Below are positions 51,084 to 61,817 of a DNA stretch of 64,000 bases, in pieces. Origin of the DNA: Nymphaea colorata (taxonomy: Eukaryota; Streptophyta; Magnoliopsida; Nymphaeales; Nymphaeaceae); assembly GCF_008831285.2 (NCBI RefSeq), contig NC_045139.1:2054704-2118703 (forward strand). Reading direction: 5' to 3'. A program made the translations under genes and the position numbers. Within the stretch, counting starts at the first letter, position 1; each line of letters starts with the position of its first letter. The notes under the pieces were generated by a model. The model made no database searches. It was not told where the DNA came from and saw only the letters and a list, made by a program, of their open reading frames with translations.

Positions 51084-51628
51084 ATTGTCACAAAAAACAT
51101 GTATAGGTATAATGTGGCGAGGAAAAAGATGAGTATAATACGGTAAAATTGTATATTTGAGGAATAAAATGAAAAATTTTAAAACATTTAATAAATCTTA
51201 AAAATTATAAAAAAATAAAAATTAATAAAAAAATAAGAAAAACGTAAAAAATAGAGAAAACGTATAATACAGGTATTATATATTATACATATTTTTTTGT
51301 TTTTTAGCATTTTCTAAAAAACTTGTTTTTTTAATGTTTTATACAGCTGATGGGTATAATACGGTAAAATTGTATATTTGAGGAATAAAACGGAAAAATT
51401 TAAAACATTTAATAAATCTTAAAAATTATAAAAAAATAAAAATTAATAAAAAACAAAAAAATAAGAAAAACATAAAAAATGGGGGAAAACGTATAATACA
51501 GGTATTATATACGTATTTTTTTGTTTTTTAGCATTTTTCTAAAAAACTTGTTTTTTTAATGTTTTATACAGCTGACTTGTTTTTCACGTTTTATACGCTT
51601 TTTTTTAATAAAACACGTTTTTTGTGAC

Positions 51629-51631
<3 letters not shown>
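51084..51631. mobile_element. TIR (MITE-like) element, best copy
   Basis: The ends are good inverted repeats: ATTGTCACAAAAAACATGT at the left and ACACGTTTTTTGTGACAAT at the right. The body contains two direct repeats (about 51132-51350 and 51354-51582), each with GTATAATACGGTAAAATTG and ending TTTATACAGCTGA. The right end runs straight into a long (AT)n tract, so the target duplication cannot be read. No transposase is present; the superfamily is uncertain. Confidence 0.7.

Positions 51632-51721
<90 letters not shown>
51632..51721. repeat. (AT)n microsatellite, about 90 bp
   Basis: About 45 AT units directly next to the right end of the TIR element. Confidence 0.95.
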
Positions 51722-51722
<1 letters not shown>

Positions 51723-52550
51723 TTTTGAATTGAATATTGGTCCCACTCCCTTTGCATAAACGTAAAAAAAAGCTAACTGGACCCATGCCACAGCAAATAT
51801 GGTCCAAAGTCAGAGGATCAGATTCTATTGTCCATTGAAAGGACTAATTCTGATTCTTCTACTCACTTAATGGCAAAGTTGAAGGCGAAAGGGACACTAC
51901 TTTATGGTCATTTGTCATGCCATTTCAATTTTCCTCCCTTGGTTACTTGGTAAACAAGAAACTGTTTCAATCCAAAGGCTTACTACTTAGGGCTTCTTTG
52001 GTTCCTTGTAAATGAAAATATGTCAGACACCTTGCTTTCATCCAATCCAAAAGATATAACATACTTTGCAATAAATTATATGTTTTCTTTACAAAATGTT
52101 ATCTTATGTACCTTCATTATCAAATATACTTTTCCACTGCAGTAAAACCTCTTTTGAACATTGGTAATCAAATTTATGCTTTACATGTAGGAAATTTTGT
52201 ATTTGATGATGCCTTTTGGCCATAATCTCAAAAAGAGCCTATTGGTTTTATTTTTTGCTAACAACTGCCAACAGGCAACAGGGGCCTGAGATAGTGAGAC
52301 TGTTTTTTGTTGGAATATTAGAAAATTTATGTTTTCTAACTTTTCTTTTTTGTGAAGAAATATTTCCACTTTTATATGAAATTACCATCGGTATCATTTT
52401 TTTTTCTACTGGATTAGCACTTTCGATCAGAGTTAGGGGCAATCTTAAATATGATTCCATCTGTGTTTTGATTTCTCCTTTCCTCTTTCTGATGATATCC
52501 AAATATCCATATCCATATTTTGAAAGTTGTGGTTAAACCCATGTCTCAGG
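51722..52550. other. AT-rich DNA, no gene recognised
   Basis: Open frames exist on both strands (for example 52216-52536) but have no recognisable domains or splice context. Confidence 0.5.
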
Positions 52551-52551
52551 T

Positions 52552-52752
52552 CAGGGCAGAGCCAAGGTAGGGCTCGCATGGGCCCTTGCCCCACCTCAAA
52601 AAATTTTAAAGAAAGAAATTACATATAAATTTTTAAAAATTTTACTTGTTTGTATAAAATTTTGAAAAATGATATTTTGGCTCTAGTCAAAATTTAAAAA
52701 CTTTAATTCTTCCCCCTCCCCATCATGAAAAATTTTTAGCTCTGCCCCAGTT
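52552..52752. mobile_element. MITE-like element with GGCAGAGC ends
   Basis: Starts CAGGGCAGAGCCAAGG and ends TTAGCTCTGCCCCAG, roughly inverted. The interior is A/T-rich with repeated AAAATTTT words. No convincing target duplication. Confidence 0.45.
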
Positions 52753-52784
52753 TGAGATTAAGTCTGGGCTCCAAGTCTTGCCGT

Positions 52785-52900
52785 GACCAGTACTCAGTAC
52801 TCAGCCCGACTCAGGCCCGAAAAAACATGACCCAAGCAAGCCTGGGTGGGCCCGATAAGCGCAGATGGGCCCAATAACAACCTTTTTTTTATTTTTTTAG

Positions 52901-52962
<62 letters not shown>

Positions 52963-53112
52963 CATTTTATTATTTGTATGTATTACATTATATTAAAAAA
53001 TATTTTTTTAATATAATCGGGCCGGGCGGGGCTGGGGCTTGAGTTTTTTGAATCCGGTCAGGCCTGGCCTGGGCCCGACTAATTATCGGGCCAGACCGGC
53101 CCGATGTCCAAG
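52785..53112. repeat. GGCCCG-rich dispersed repeat split by (AT)n
   Basis: Two GC-rich arms (52785-52880 and 53018-53112) contain GGCCCGA, GGGCCGGGC and GGCCTGG words. They flank an A/T core with about 30 AT units (52902-52961). Words of the same type occur at 11.4, 26.6 and 28.6 kb. Confidence 0.65.
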
Positions 53113-53240
53113 CTTGTTTAAGTTCTACACAAGTTGGTAGGTTGGTAAAAGCTGATTCTCAGTTTGATTTTTCGTGCGCTCTTCGTCATATTCCCAAGCA
53201 GCCTTGAACCTCGAGGGCATAATCACCTCCTTCTAACATC
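53113..53240 (+). mobile_element. Very degenerate SINE-like copy
   Basis: AAGTTGGTAGGTTGGTAAAA then CTCAGTTTGATTTTTCGTGC resembles a decayed box A/box B head. CAGCCTTGAACCTCGAGGGC follows. Weak evidence. Confidence 0.25.
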
Positions 53241-54600
53241 AGGAAACAGGAACTTAGATCCATGTCTTGTAACACCAAAACCTTGTTCGATCTATTTGGA
53301 TTCGGATCGACCTGAAAAATTGATCCGGTCATGTCACATTCGAATCCATTCTGGGACCTCATCAGAACCCCGTTGGCTCACGCCAGCGACTGGACCCTAA
53401 CGACCAATGGGTCCTACGAAATCCATGTTCTAGAAACAACGGAAAGAGCGGATCCATAAACTTTATCCAAGCAATATCCATGCCCATTTGTCCAGTAGAA
53501 AAAGGATGTAAATGGATCTGATGCAAGATCCATATCTTCTTACTTTTGACTGTCTTGAATTCAATAGGTATCTGAATATGTACGTTTGTCTCATGGGTCC
53601 GGCACATTTGAACTTGGATCCGCAGCCAAGCAACCGCCCTCTGACCACCCAATGATACTTACGGTCCCAACTCAACATCATCATCACATGACCATTGCCA
53701 TCATCATCATCTCATCACATCTTCCATGGTGTTTGTCAAATCTGAGACCGTCAAGTTTGGATTTGAAATTCAACTCAAACCCAAATTCGATGTCACTCAA
53801 ACACTCCAAAAACATTGTCTCTGGATATCATATCGACTAATACACATTGGCCTATATCAGCATTTTATATCAGATATGCTGAAACGATGCGTACCAGCCG
53901 ATACTGGCAAATGAGATTCCGATTTGGATAATAATGTTACCGATACGTTGAAGTTTAGATCCAATATCCAACGTATTTAACTGATCCATATCCGAACCAT
54001 TTAGATCCGGGCCATGCCACCAGAACAAAACCGTTTTCCTTCCCTTTAGATTCTCCGACCAATCAATTTTATCCTCTCAACCGACACCATGTAAGAGGAC
54101 GCGTGGCGGTGACATGAAGAAATAACTAAAACGCATTTTTTTTTTCTACCGCGTCTTCCATTTTCGATGTTTGACATCAAGGAACAGTTCAATGTCAAGC
54201 CCCACTGATTTTGCTACCAGTTGTCGAAGGCAAAGCGAACGTTTGTATCAAATTTGAAATAGAAGCAAAAAGAAAGTTGGACAAGAAGGAGGTAGAATCA
54301 TTTCTGGTTCATAAATCATCAATCAACCATTTCAATCGTAATATTTTAGCCAATTTGAGAGAAGATTTATTCGTCATAAACAACATCAAAAGTGGAGATC
54401 TCAGATCAGTTCATTTTTCTGCCGAATCCATTTCGAATCATTGTATTTGAATTGTTCTGACAATGAGTTATGGTTTGGGGATTAAAAGTTTGGAGACTTG
54501 TTCCTCGAAGTCAACAAAAGGTTAAGGACATGTTTTGCTTCTGAATTGAGGAATAAATAAATTGACGGGCAAAAAAAGAAAAAAGGATTATTGGTTCATA
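53241..54600. other. Intergenic DNA with GGATCC-type degenerate repeats
   Basis: 53260-54010 is dense in GGATCC, GATCCG and GGATTCGGATC words. 53850-53950 shares ATCAGCC/GATAC words with 23.2 kb. No gene seen; the end should contain the promoter of the membrane-protein gene. Confidence 0.5.
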
Positions 54601-54635
54601 CTTGGTGTGTGTTCCAACTTCTAACAAGAGAGAGA

Positions 54636-55447
54636 GAGAGTCTTACACTCAAAGCATACTTTTGAAGCGAGAGAAGCAAAGCATCTCGTTTTACACCACC
54701 TCAAAGTTCCAGTTTTCGATCGGTAAGCACGCTCTTTTGCTACCCTTTTTTATGGTTTTCTGTTCTCTCTTTTGCGGGTAACTGTATGGGAAACGTGATG
54801 GACGACACGCCCTGAATTCCGGGTTTCTTCAGATTCCTGTAACGTTAAGAACAGGAGTACCTCCATTGGGTTTCACCTGTTTCGCTTTCCCTAGTGTCGG
54901 TTTCTGCATTTATGGTGGAGCCATTAGTGTTACCTTAGCATGGAGCTTGCTGCTTCATGATGGGGGTCTAGCCGTGGGTGGCATTGATAGATAAGATTCG
55001 CTTGTGTGGTGTTCGCTTGATTTCTCAGTCTGTCGTGGGCAGTTGGTGCTTCATTGGGTTGTTCTTGGTAGAAGTGTTCTTTTCTGAAATGGGCTTCGAA
55101 TTTTCAGGAGATGTGAGATAAAATATTGTGATTTTTCTCTTTGGAATTTGTCGTCTCCATCAGTCAGTTTTTTAATGAGTTTTGTGTTTGTTGAGTTTTT
55201 GGTGTGTAATTTTTGTTGTTGAGTGATTTCTTGAATTAATGCGTCTTTGTTTTTGTTGAAGCATTTGCCTTTGGGTTGACGATGTTCTTTCTTTCTTGCT
55301 TTTGAGATTTCGAAGTGTTCCTTCGTCAAAAATCTTGTAAAAGATCAGCAATGTAAAATTTCTGATGCTTCTCCTAGTTTTCAACGTAGAAAAATTGTAC
55401 TTTTTGCGGCCTTTTAACGAACAGGCGTTCAGTGGTGTTTCTGAAGA
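54636..55447 (+). promoter_or_regulatory. 5' leader and leader intron of the membrane-protein gene
   Basis: A probable non-coding first exon ends at 54722 (GATCG before GTAAGC). An intron of about 700 bases runs to the acceptor ACAG at 55421-55424, leaving a 23-base leader before the ATG. The exact transcript start is not visible. Confidence 0.55.
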
Positions 55448-58400
55448 ATGGGGAGTGTGAGGAGATCGATGAATAAGGTTGAAGTAAATGAGAGTTACTT
55501 CAAGTTTACTATGAATTATACAGGTTCTCTGAAGGCTACTTGGCAGCCAGTAATGACGGCTAACACAACCAACTTCGAGTACTGGATGCATTGGCAAGTT
55601 TTTTTATGCGCAATATGGATACTTCTTGCGATGTTTGTGGCCTCAGTTTTGATTCTGAAGTACGACGCATCATATAAACTGCGGGGCCGAGAAGCAGATT
55701 CAGATGGACAAATGGATGATTGTTTGTACGCTGATGAATCTTGGAGGCCTTGTTTAAAAGAAATCCATCCTGCTTCCTTACTGATATTCCGGGTTGTTGC
55801 TTTCTGTTTAATGGCGTCTCTTCTCTCAATCAACATCATTTTGGACGGAGCAGATATGTTCTACTTCTACACCCAGTAAGTTGATTCTCCAAGTACAGTG
55901 TCCGATGTAAATAGGATAATAAATTGCCCAAATGGGAGATGGTGTGGGAACGAACTGCATTCATGCCAATGAAGCCCAATCGCAGTCAATGATTAAAGTG
56001 GTTTTCTTCCTGAAATTATAATCCTGAACTTGGATTTTTTCAGAAAGTAACTGAATACAGACATCGAGTTATACGCCTTGAAGTTAAACTAATTCTACGG
56101 ATACTTTTTTATTTTATCCCTGTAGCATTTAGTACCTCTATGAAGTTATTTGTAATATCATGCTTCCACTGTGAAGCCATTACTTGGCTCCCTCAAAAAT
56201 ATTGTGTGAAAGCCAAAACTTATTCCAGCGACAACTCTTTATGAGCACAATACATGTGCTGTGCTGCTATTATTTGTACTTGTCCTTTCTGATGCATTCA
56301 CAGGTATGCTATTAACTTCCACACAAACATTTCGAAATGGAAAACATGGTAAGAAACTGCTTTGCTGTTATTTGTACTCGTCCTTTCTGATGCGTTCACA
56401 AATATATTATTGGCTTTCATACAAATGTCTGGACAATTTGGATTGGGAAGCGTAATAAGAGACTTGAAAGATCAGGACTAAAAACAACTTGTAGAACCAT
56501 CGAACATAACGTTGACTTGCAACTCTTGGGTGATACTATCCTATTTGATCAGTAAAACCTTTCAAAAATCCTGCAGTGTAGAAACTGTGTTTCAGATATC
56601 ATAAATTGTAACATCATATTTTCTGTTTATTTGGTGCTGAACAGGTGGACATTCACTCTAGTGACAGTTTACTTTGGGGTAATTCATTTTCCTGGAGCTA
56701 CTCTCTCTCTTTCATTCCTTCTGGAAATGATGTAATGATTCTTCTGAAATATGAGCACGTTTTGCTCTGTGCAGTAGTTCCTGATATCTCAGTGAATTAG
56801 GTTCTCACATATTATGTTTAGCAAGCACAGGGGTTTGATGACTTGTCTCCTTGCTTGACTTGCAGCTTGGATCTGTGTTATCCATGTATGGCTGCTATCT
56901 CACTTTAAAAAAAGGGGGTAATGATGCTGACCGTTTCAAGGTGGATACTGAGAGGGGCAGTTATGTTCCTCCTGTAAGGGGGTGCAATGGAAGTATGGCT
57001 GCAAACAGTAACCACGGAGAAAGAAACACTCGTGAGAAGGCTGGGATCTGGGGTCACATATTTCAGGTTATGTTTCAGGTGAGTACTTGTTAAGCACTTG
57101 ATAAGCAGTCAGGTTATGTTTCAGGCTGGTACTTGTTAAATACTTGATAAGCAGGGTGAAGTTAGAAAATTCCAGGCCCATTCTCATTCGATTCCTTTTT
57201 GTTAGTTTATATATATATATATATAACAATAAAATTATGCACAATATAAGGTCATGAAGATGCTTTAGAATTTAGGCAAATGTTAAGCACAAAAATATTC
57301 TCAATTTAAAAAAAGTAGAAGCTATAAATACACGTATGCCACCGATTTGAAGTACTTAGTTTTTGGAGATTGGACTCTCCTGAAGTGTTGATGTTGGTGT
57401 GTCATTTAGTTGCCAAATCGACCTAATTTTTTGCTTCTGGAAATTCTCAACTATGTTTTTCATGTTCAGAAAATCAATGCCATGAAGGTGGATCTTGCTG
57501 TGTCTCAAGTTGACTTGACTATTAGCTGAGGCCTCAACATCCAGGATTGGGATTTTGGTTGCTATTACACATATTTGCTGCTGTAGATGCAGTATACCTT
57601 CATTTATCAAGTCGTTCTTAATTGCTAGTCTATCAAGGGACATGGTATGAAAGCAAAAATGGGGTATCCATGTGCACAGATGGTGTCTCTGGTGCCATGT
57701 CTTTTTTTTTTTTTTTTCCAGACTCTGTTTCAGAATCCAGCCCCTTTTGACTTGTTTTGCTGGGTAGCTGTAGAGCTGCTTGTTTCAAACTGACCAAGTG
57801 TTAGGATATTGTTTCTGATGTCCTTATTTTGATTGAACAAAAGTTCCTTCTCAGCATTCTAGCGATAGCATAATTTGTTGTTTTTTGTAATTTTTTATTC
57901 TTTGGTTCTTGGTTTAGGGGACACTCTTTCTTCTGCAACAATCACATGAATGATTTAGGTTCTGTTTTGATTTTTGACAGACAAGTGCAGGAGCTGTGAT
58001 GCTCACAGACTGTGTTTTTTGGTTCATCATCTTTCCATTTCTCACTGTCAGAGATTATAGCTTAAATTTTGTAAGTGTTCCTTTTAACACACAGTTAATT
58101 TCCATGTCTTTAATGAATTACCTCACGTATTGAGATGCTGTGGCTCATAACTGTCTTATACTGGATGCTGTTTGTTCAGCAACTAAATGCCAAGAGCCGA
58201 ATGAGTAGAAGGGCTTTGATATCTACAAGCATAAGGATGTTGTAGCTTGTTGCGGTGGAAGACAAACGTTCTCTTATAGTAATCCCTAGTGTAGACTTAC
58301 GTTCATAAGACTCTTGGAACAATCTTAAATAGTAATTTTCCTTGTTCTTACTGGCTAAAAAGATATCGTGGAAAAGGAGTCAAAGTTTCTGATTGCTGAT

Positions 58401-59501
58401 AGCCTGATAATGTCATTGGAGAATATATGCACTTAGAGATTACATCATGCTGGAGAACAGGCGGATATTTCCGAAGTGGATATCTTTGTGGGAAAAGGGT
58501 ACTGAAAAGGAGTAATTATTTTCAGTATGTTCTTTTACTGATTGAATAGGAATATCAAGATCACTTTTGGGTCCTTTGTGAGGGACACTGTTTGTTCTTG
58601 TTAACAATCACATAGACAAGGAAGATAGCATGATGGGCTATGAAGCAACTTGTATATTTTGCCAATTCAACTGCTACTGCGTTGTAACTTAAGGAAATAA
58701 ATAATATACGTGGCTACAAACGCAGACTTCGTTAAAATCACAATCTGAAGGGACACACCAGATATAACTTTTTCTACAGGATCTTATTTTACATGTTGCT
58801 GAGCGTCTTGCAAATTTATGTTGAGCAATCAAAAGTAAGGCAAGAAATAGGGCAGAATCTTAACAAAGAGATTTTGTAAGTTTGAGACCAAGTAGTTGGC
58901 AGTTTGACTTTGTTCTTTCTTGGAGGGAAATAGTTGGTAGATAGGCATGAAAAATTTTCTGCAGTTTTAATGGGAAATATGCCCTAGTTTGTTGATATTT
59001 CATTTGAGAGGTCTATACAGACTACATAACCTATGCTACAATTGTTTGCAGTTCATGGTCAGTATGCACTCAATCAATGCCGTGCTCCTTCTCATTGACA
59101 CTTCAGTGAATTGCATGGTAAGTTTTGCTTCCATAAACAGATAAATCTCCTGTATTGTCCACTAGATGAACTTGTCTCTGGAGATTGGAGTTGAAGCTTT
59201 TGAACTGGTGTCCCCTTCCAGCGGTTCCCATGGTATCGCATTGCCTACTTCATGCTATGGACTTCTGTATATGTGATCTTCCAATGGGTTATCCATGCCT
59301 CTGTCTCTTTATGGTAGGTCTTCTCCATTTCCTCTCTGTACATTTCATTTGTCTGACTATCCTTATATGTGTTATATTGCGTCTCATTCATGGGACACTC
59401 ATATCTGTGTCTTCCTCTATTACAGGTGGCCATACCCATTCCTTGACTTATCATCTTCTTGGGCTCCTCTATGGTAATTTCTAATATCTCTTTCTCTCTC
59501 T

Positions 59502-59535
<34 letters not shown>

Positions 59536-59708
59536 GGAGCTTCCCACTTTCTAAGATCTCTTTTTCTCTTTCTTTCTGCTCAATTGTCAGGTACCTTTTC
59601 GTTGGCTTGCTGCACATCCCATGCTATGCATTGTTTTCCTTCATTATAAAGGCTAAGCATTACTTCTTTGCAAGATGGTTTCCTCAATCATATCAATGTT
59701 CAAAGTGA
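55448..59708 (+). CDS. Plant seven-pass transmembrane protein of unknown function
   Basis: Eight coding exons (55448-55875, 56645-56678, 56866-57078, 57981-58070, 59052-59117, 59222-59313, 59426-59473, 59591-59708) join in frame to 362 residues. It resembles the plant family around Arabidopsis At1g10660 and At5g62960, annotated only as transmembrane proteins. Family marks: WMHWQVFLCAIW, the ESWRPCLKEIHPASLLIFR segment, DGADMFYFYTQWTFTLVTVY, FGLGSVLSMYGCY, FWFIIFPFLTVRDYSLNF, RFPWYRIAYFMLWTSVYVIF and WPYPFLDLSSSWAPLWYLFV. About seven hydrophobic segments are seen, with one polar loop of about 60 residues around residues 165-225. The function is unknown; a distant tie to animal rolling-stone-type proteins is a guess. 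The ATG is the first in frame. Intron 7 holds a CT then (CA)n tract. Confidence 0.88.
59505..59532. repeat. (CA)n microsatellite in intron 7
   Basis: About 14 CA units following a CT-rich tract, within the 117-bp intron 59474-59590. Confidence 0.9.
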
Positions 59709-61817
59709 TACGTCCAGAGAAGTGGAGGGAAGGCCTTTTGGTCGGCTGTTGTCTTCCCTAAGATAGCATTTATTACGGACATCAGATATAAAGTTTGGGA
59801 AAAATGGTGCTAAACTTGGTCATCATCGTTGAAGAAAATAGAAATAGAAATAGAAATGAAATTTAAATTATTGAAAGATGTAAATTCTTCCTAAATCAGT
59901 GGCAGATATCATTTTTACAGAATTGTAAAATGCCTCTCTTTAAGAATCTGGACATGAAGTGCACCGGATGTAAATGATAATTGAAGGGCTTTTACGTGTT
60001 ATAGTTCCATCTGCATTTCGTGCCTCGCGGCTGAGTAATTCTCCCTTTCATGAGGTGGCTGTCTCGAACATGGAAAAAAAGATGTTAACCGTTTTCTACT
60101 TTAGAGTCTCAAGAACGTTTCCACTTTTTGAGTTCATAAAACGCAGCAAGTTGATACATATGTGATCTTCAAGGCCGACAATGTAGAGTATTTCGTTCTT
60201 TATTTCCAGACCTGATACAAACTTGACAGGAAAGATCCTTTTTAGCTCCAAGCTTTTCAAACGTGAACCACTTTACAGTTAATCTCACAAAATCGCGCTC
60301 CTGATTGAGATATTCAGCGAGACTGCGTAGCACTTAACTTGCATTTGAGCATACCCTTTTCTCTCTCTCATGAAAATTTTCCAGAAAATCGGAGAAAATT
60401 GGAAACCATTCCAAGCGGCATCCTTCTACTTTCCTAAACCCCCGTGCAATTTAGGCTTATGTTTGGCATTGAGAGGTAAGACCAGGCTCGACTGTAGCAA
60501 TGCCCAACAAGCAGACAAAACATGTTTAGAGTCTAGACTTGGATATGCCTCGAGACAGTCCATCAGGTCAGGTAAGCCCGAGTCTAATGGTGGCCCAATC
60601 AGCTTAATCAAGCAGGGACTTTGCCTAGATGAACCATGTCTGACTAGTCCCCTGTACGATGGCTGCAAAAGAATTAGTTCCATGTTGCAGATTCACAATT
60701 TTTTTACGGCATTCCATCTGATTCCGTCTATTTGCACACCTACTGTATTATGAAGCTGCATTTCAAGCTCAATCCTGAACCCACAATCAAACAGAAGCAG
60801 AGTTTCTACAGAAGCATTTTGACAAACATAACAATTTGTGCAGCTTGCTTCTGATTAATATTTCCTTGAAACAACTCCACAATGAACGGTGCATCTGAGT
60901 GCCACTTTCTCCTGCTGACATAAGAGCAAAGAATGATCCTCCATTCACAGTGCGATGGTGATACTTGCAGGAAGTCGTCATTGTTTGTCTTTGTGGTGAA
61001 GCTTAAAGACTTGCGTTTGCATTCTCACGGTGAGACCATCCCTCGCAAATTCACCTTCCTTGCCTATTAACATCTGCAACTTTACTAACTACCAAGATAA
61101 TGACAGCTAAAAACTTCATGCAACCAATAGAACTACTCAAGTTTATGTGATCAATAGCAAATATGCTTTTTTCATATGGGTCAAGAGTTCAGTTCATGCA
61201 GTTTGATTTGCAGACCAAAAGAAAAGAGCTTCATTATTGAAATATGTATTCTGTGCAATTCAATGGTCCACCATTGATGAAGAAATCACATCAGCCTCCC
61301 TGGAAATAGTTTGACCACTCATTCTCAGTTTCTAAGTACCTGAATGGCTGAATCAATTGTTTGAAGGAGAAATGGTTATATGTGTGCAATGATTGAACAA
61401 ACAATAGAAAAGGAGTAGAAGAGATGAATATAAGTAGAAATCGGACAGCCCAGCAGAACCTGTTACAATATCCAATCTGCAGCGCAGCAGCAGACTACTA
61501 CCAGTCAATCTGGTGGTAGCCCGAGCTCGAAAACTGATAATTAATCAAATGTACAATCTGCTATTTTTCAAAGACTGACAATTATATGAGCATAAGTATA
61601 CATCGGTTGGAGGGGTGGGGGGTGCGGAGGGGGGTTAGTGGTGGCGGTTCTGCTAAGCTGCTTTTAGTCTTCCTTTTCCCCCCCCTGAAGAGGCAGATTA
61701 ATGGATTGTCCAAACACATGCATACATTAAACAGCAAAGCAGGGGATACAATCTACAAGTTCATCTGACCACAAAAACAAGTCAAGATGATCAAGCTGCT
61801 AAGAGGATTCACCTTAT
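59709..61817. other. Tail-to-tail intergenic region
   Basis: Should hold the 3' UTRs of the convergent membrane-protein and SRP receptor genes. 60460-60620 has GAGTCTAGAC and AAGCCCGAGTC words that look like dispersed repeat. No gene recognised. Confidence 0.5.
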
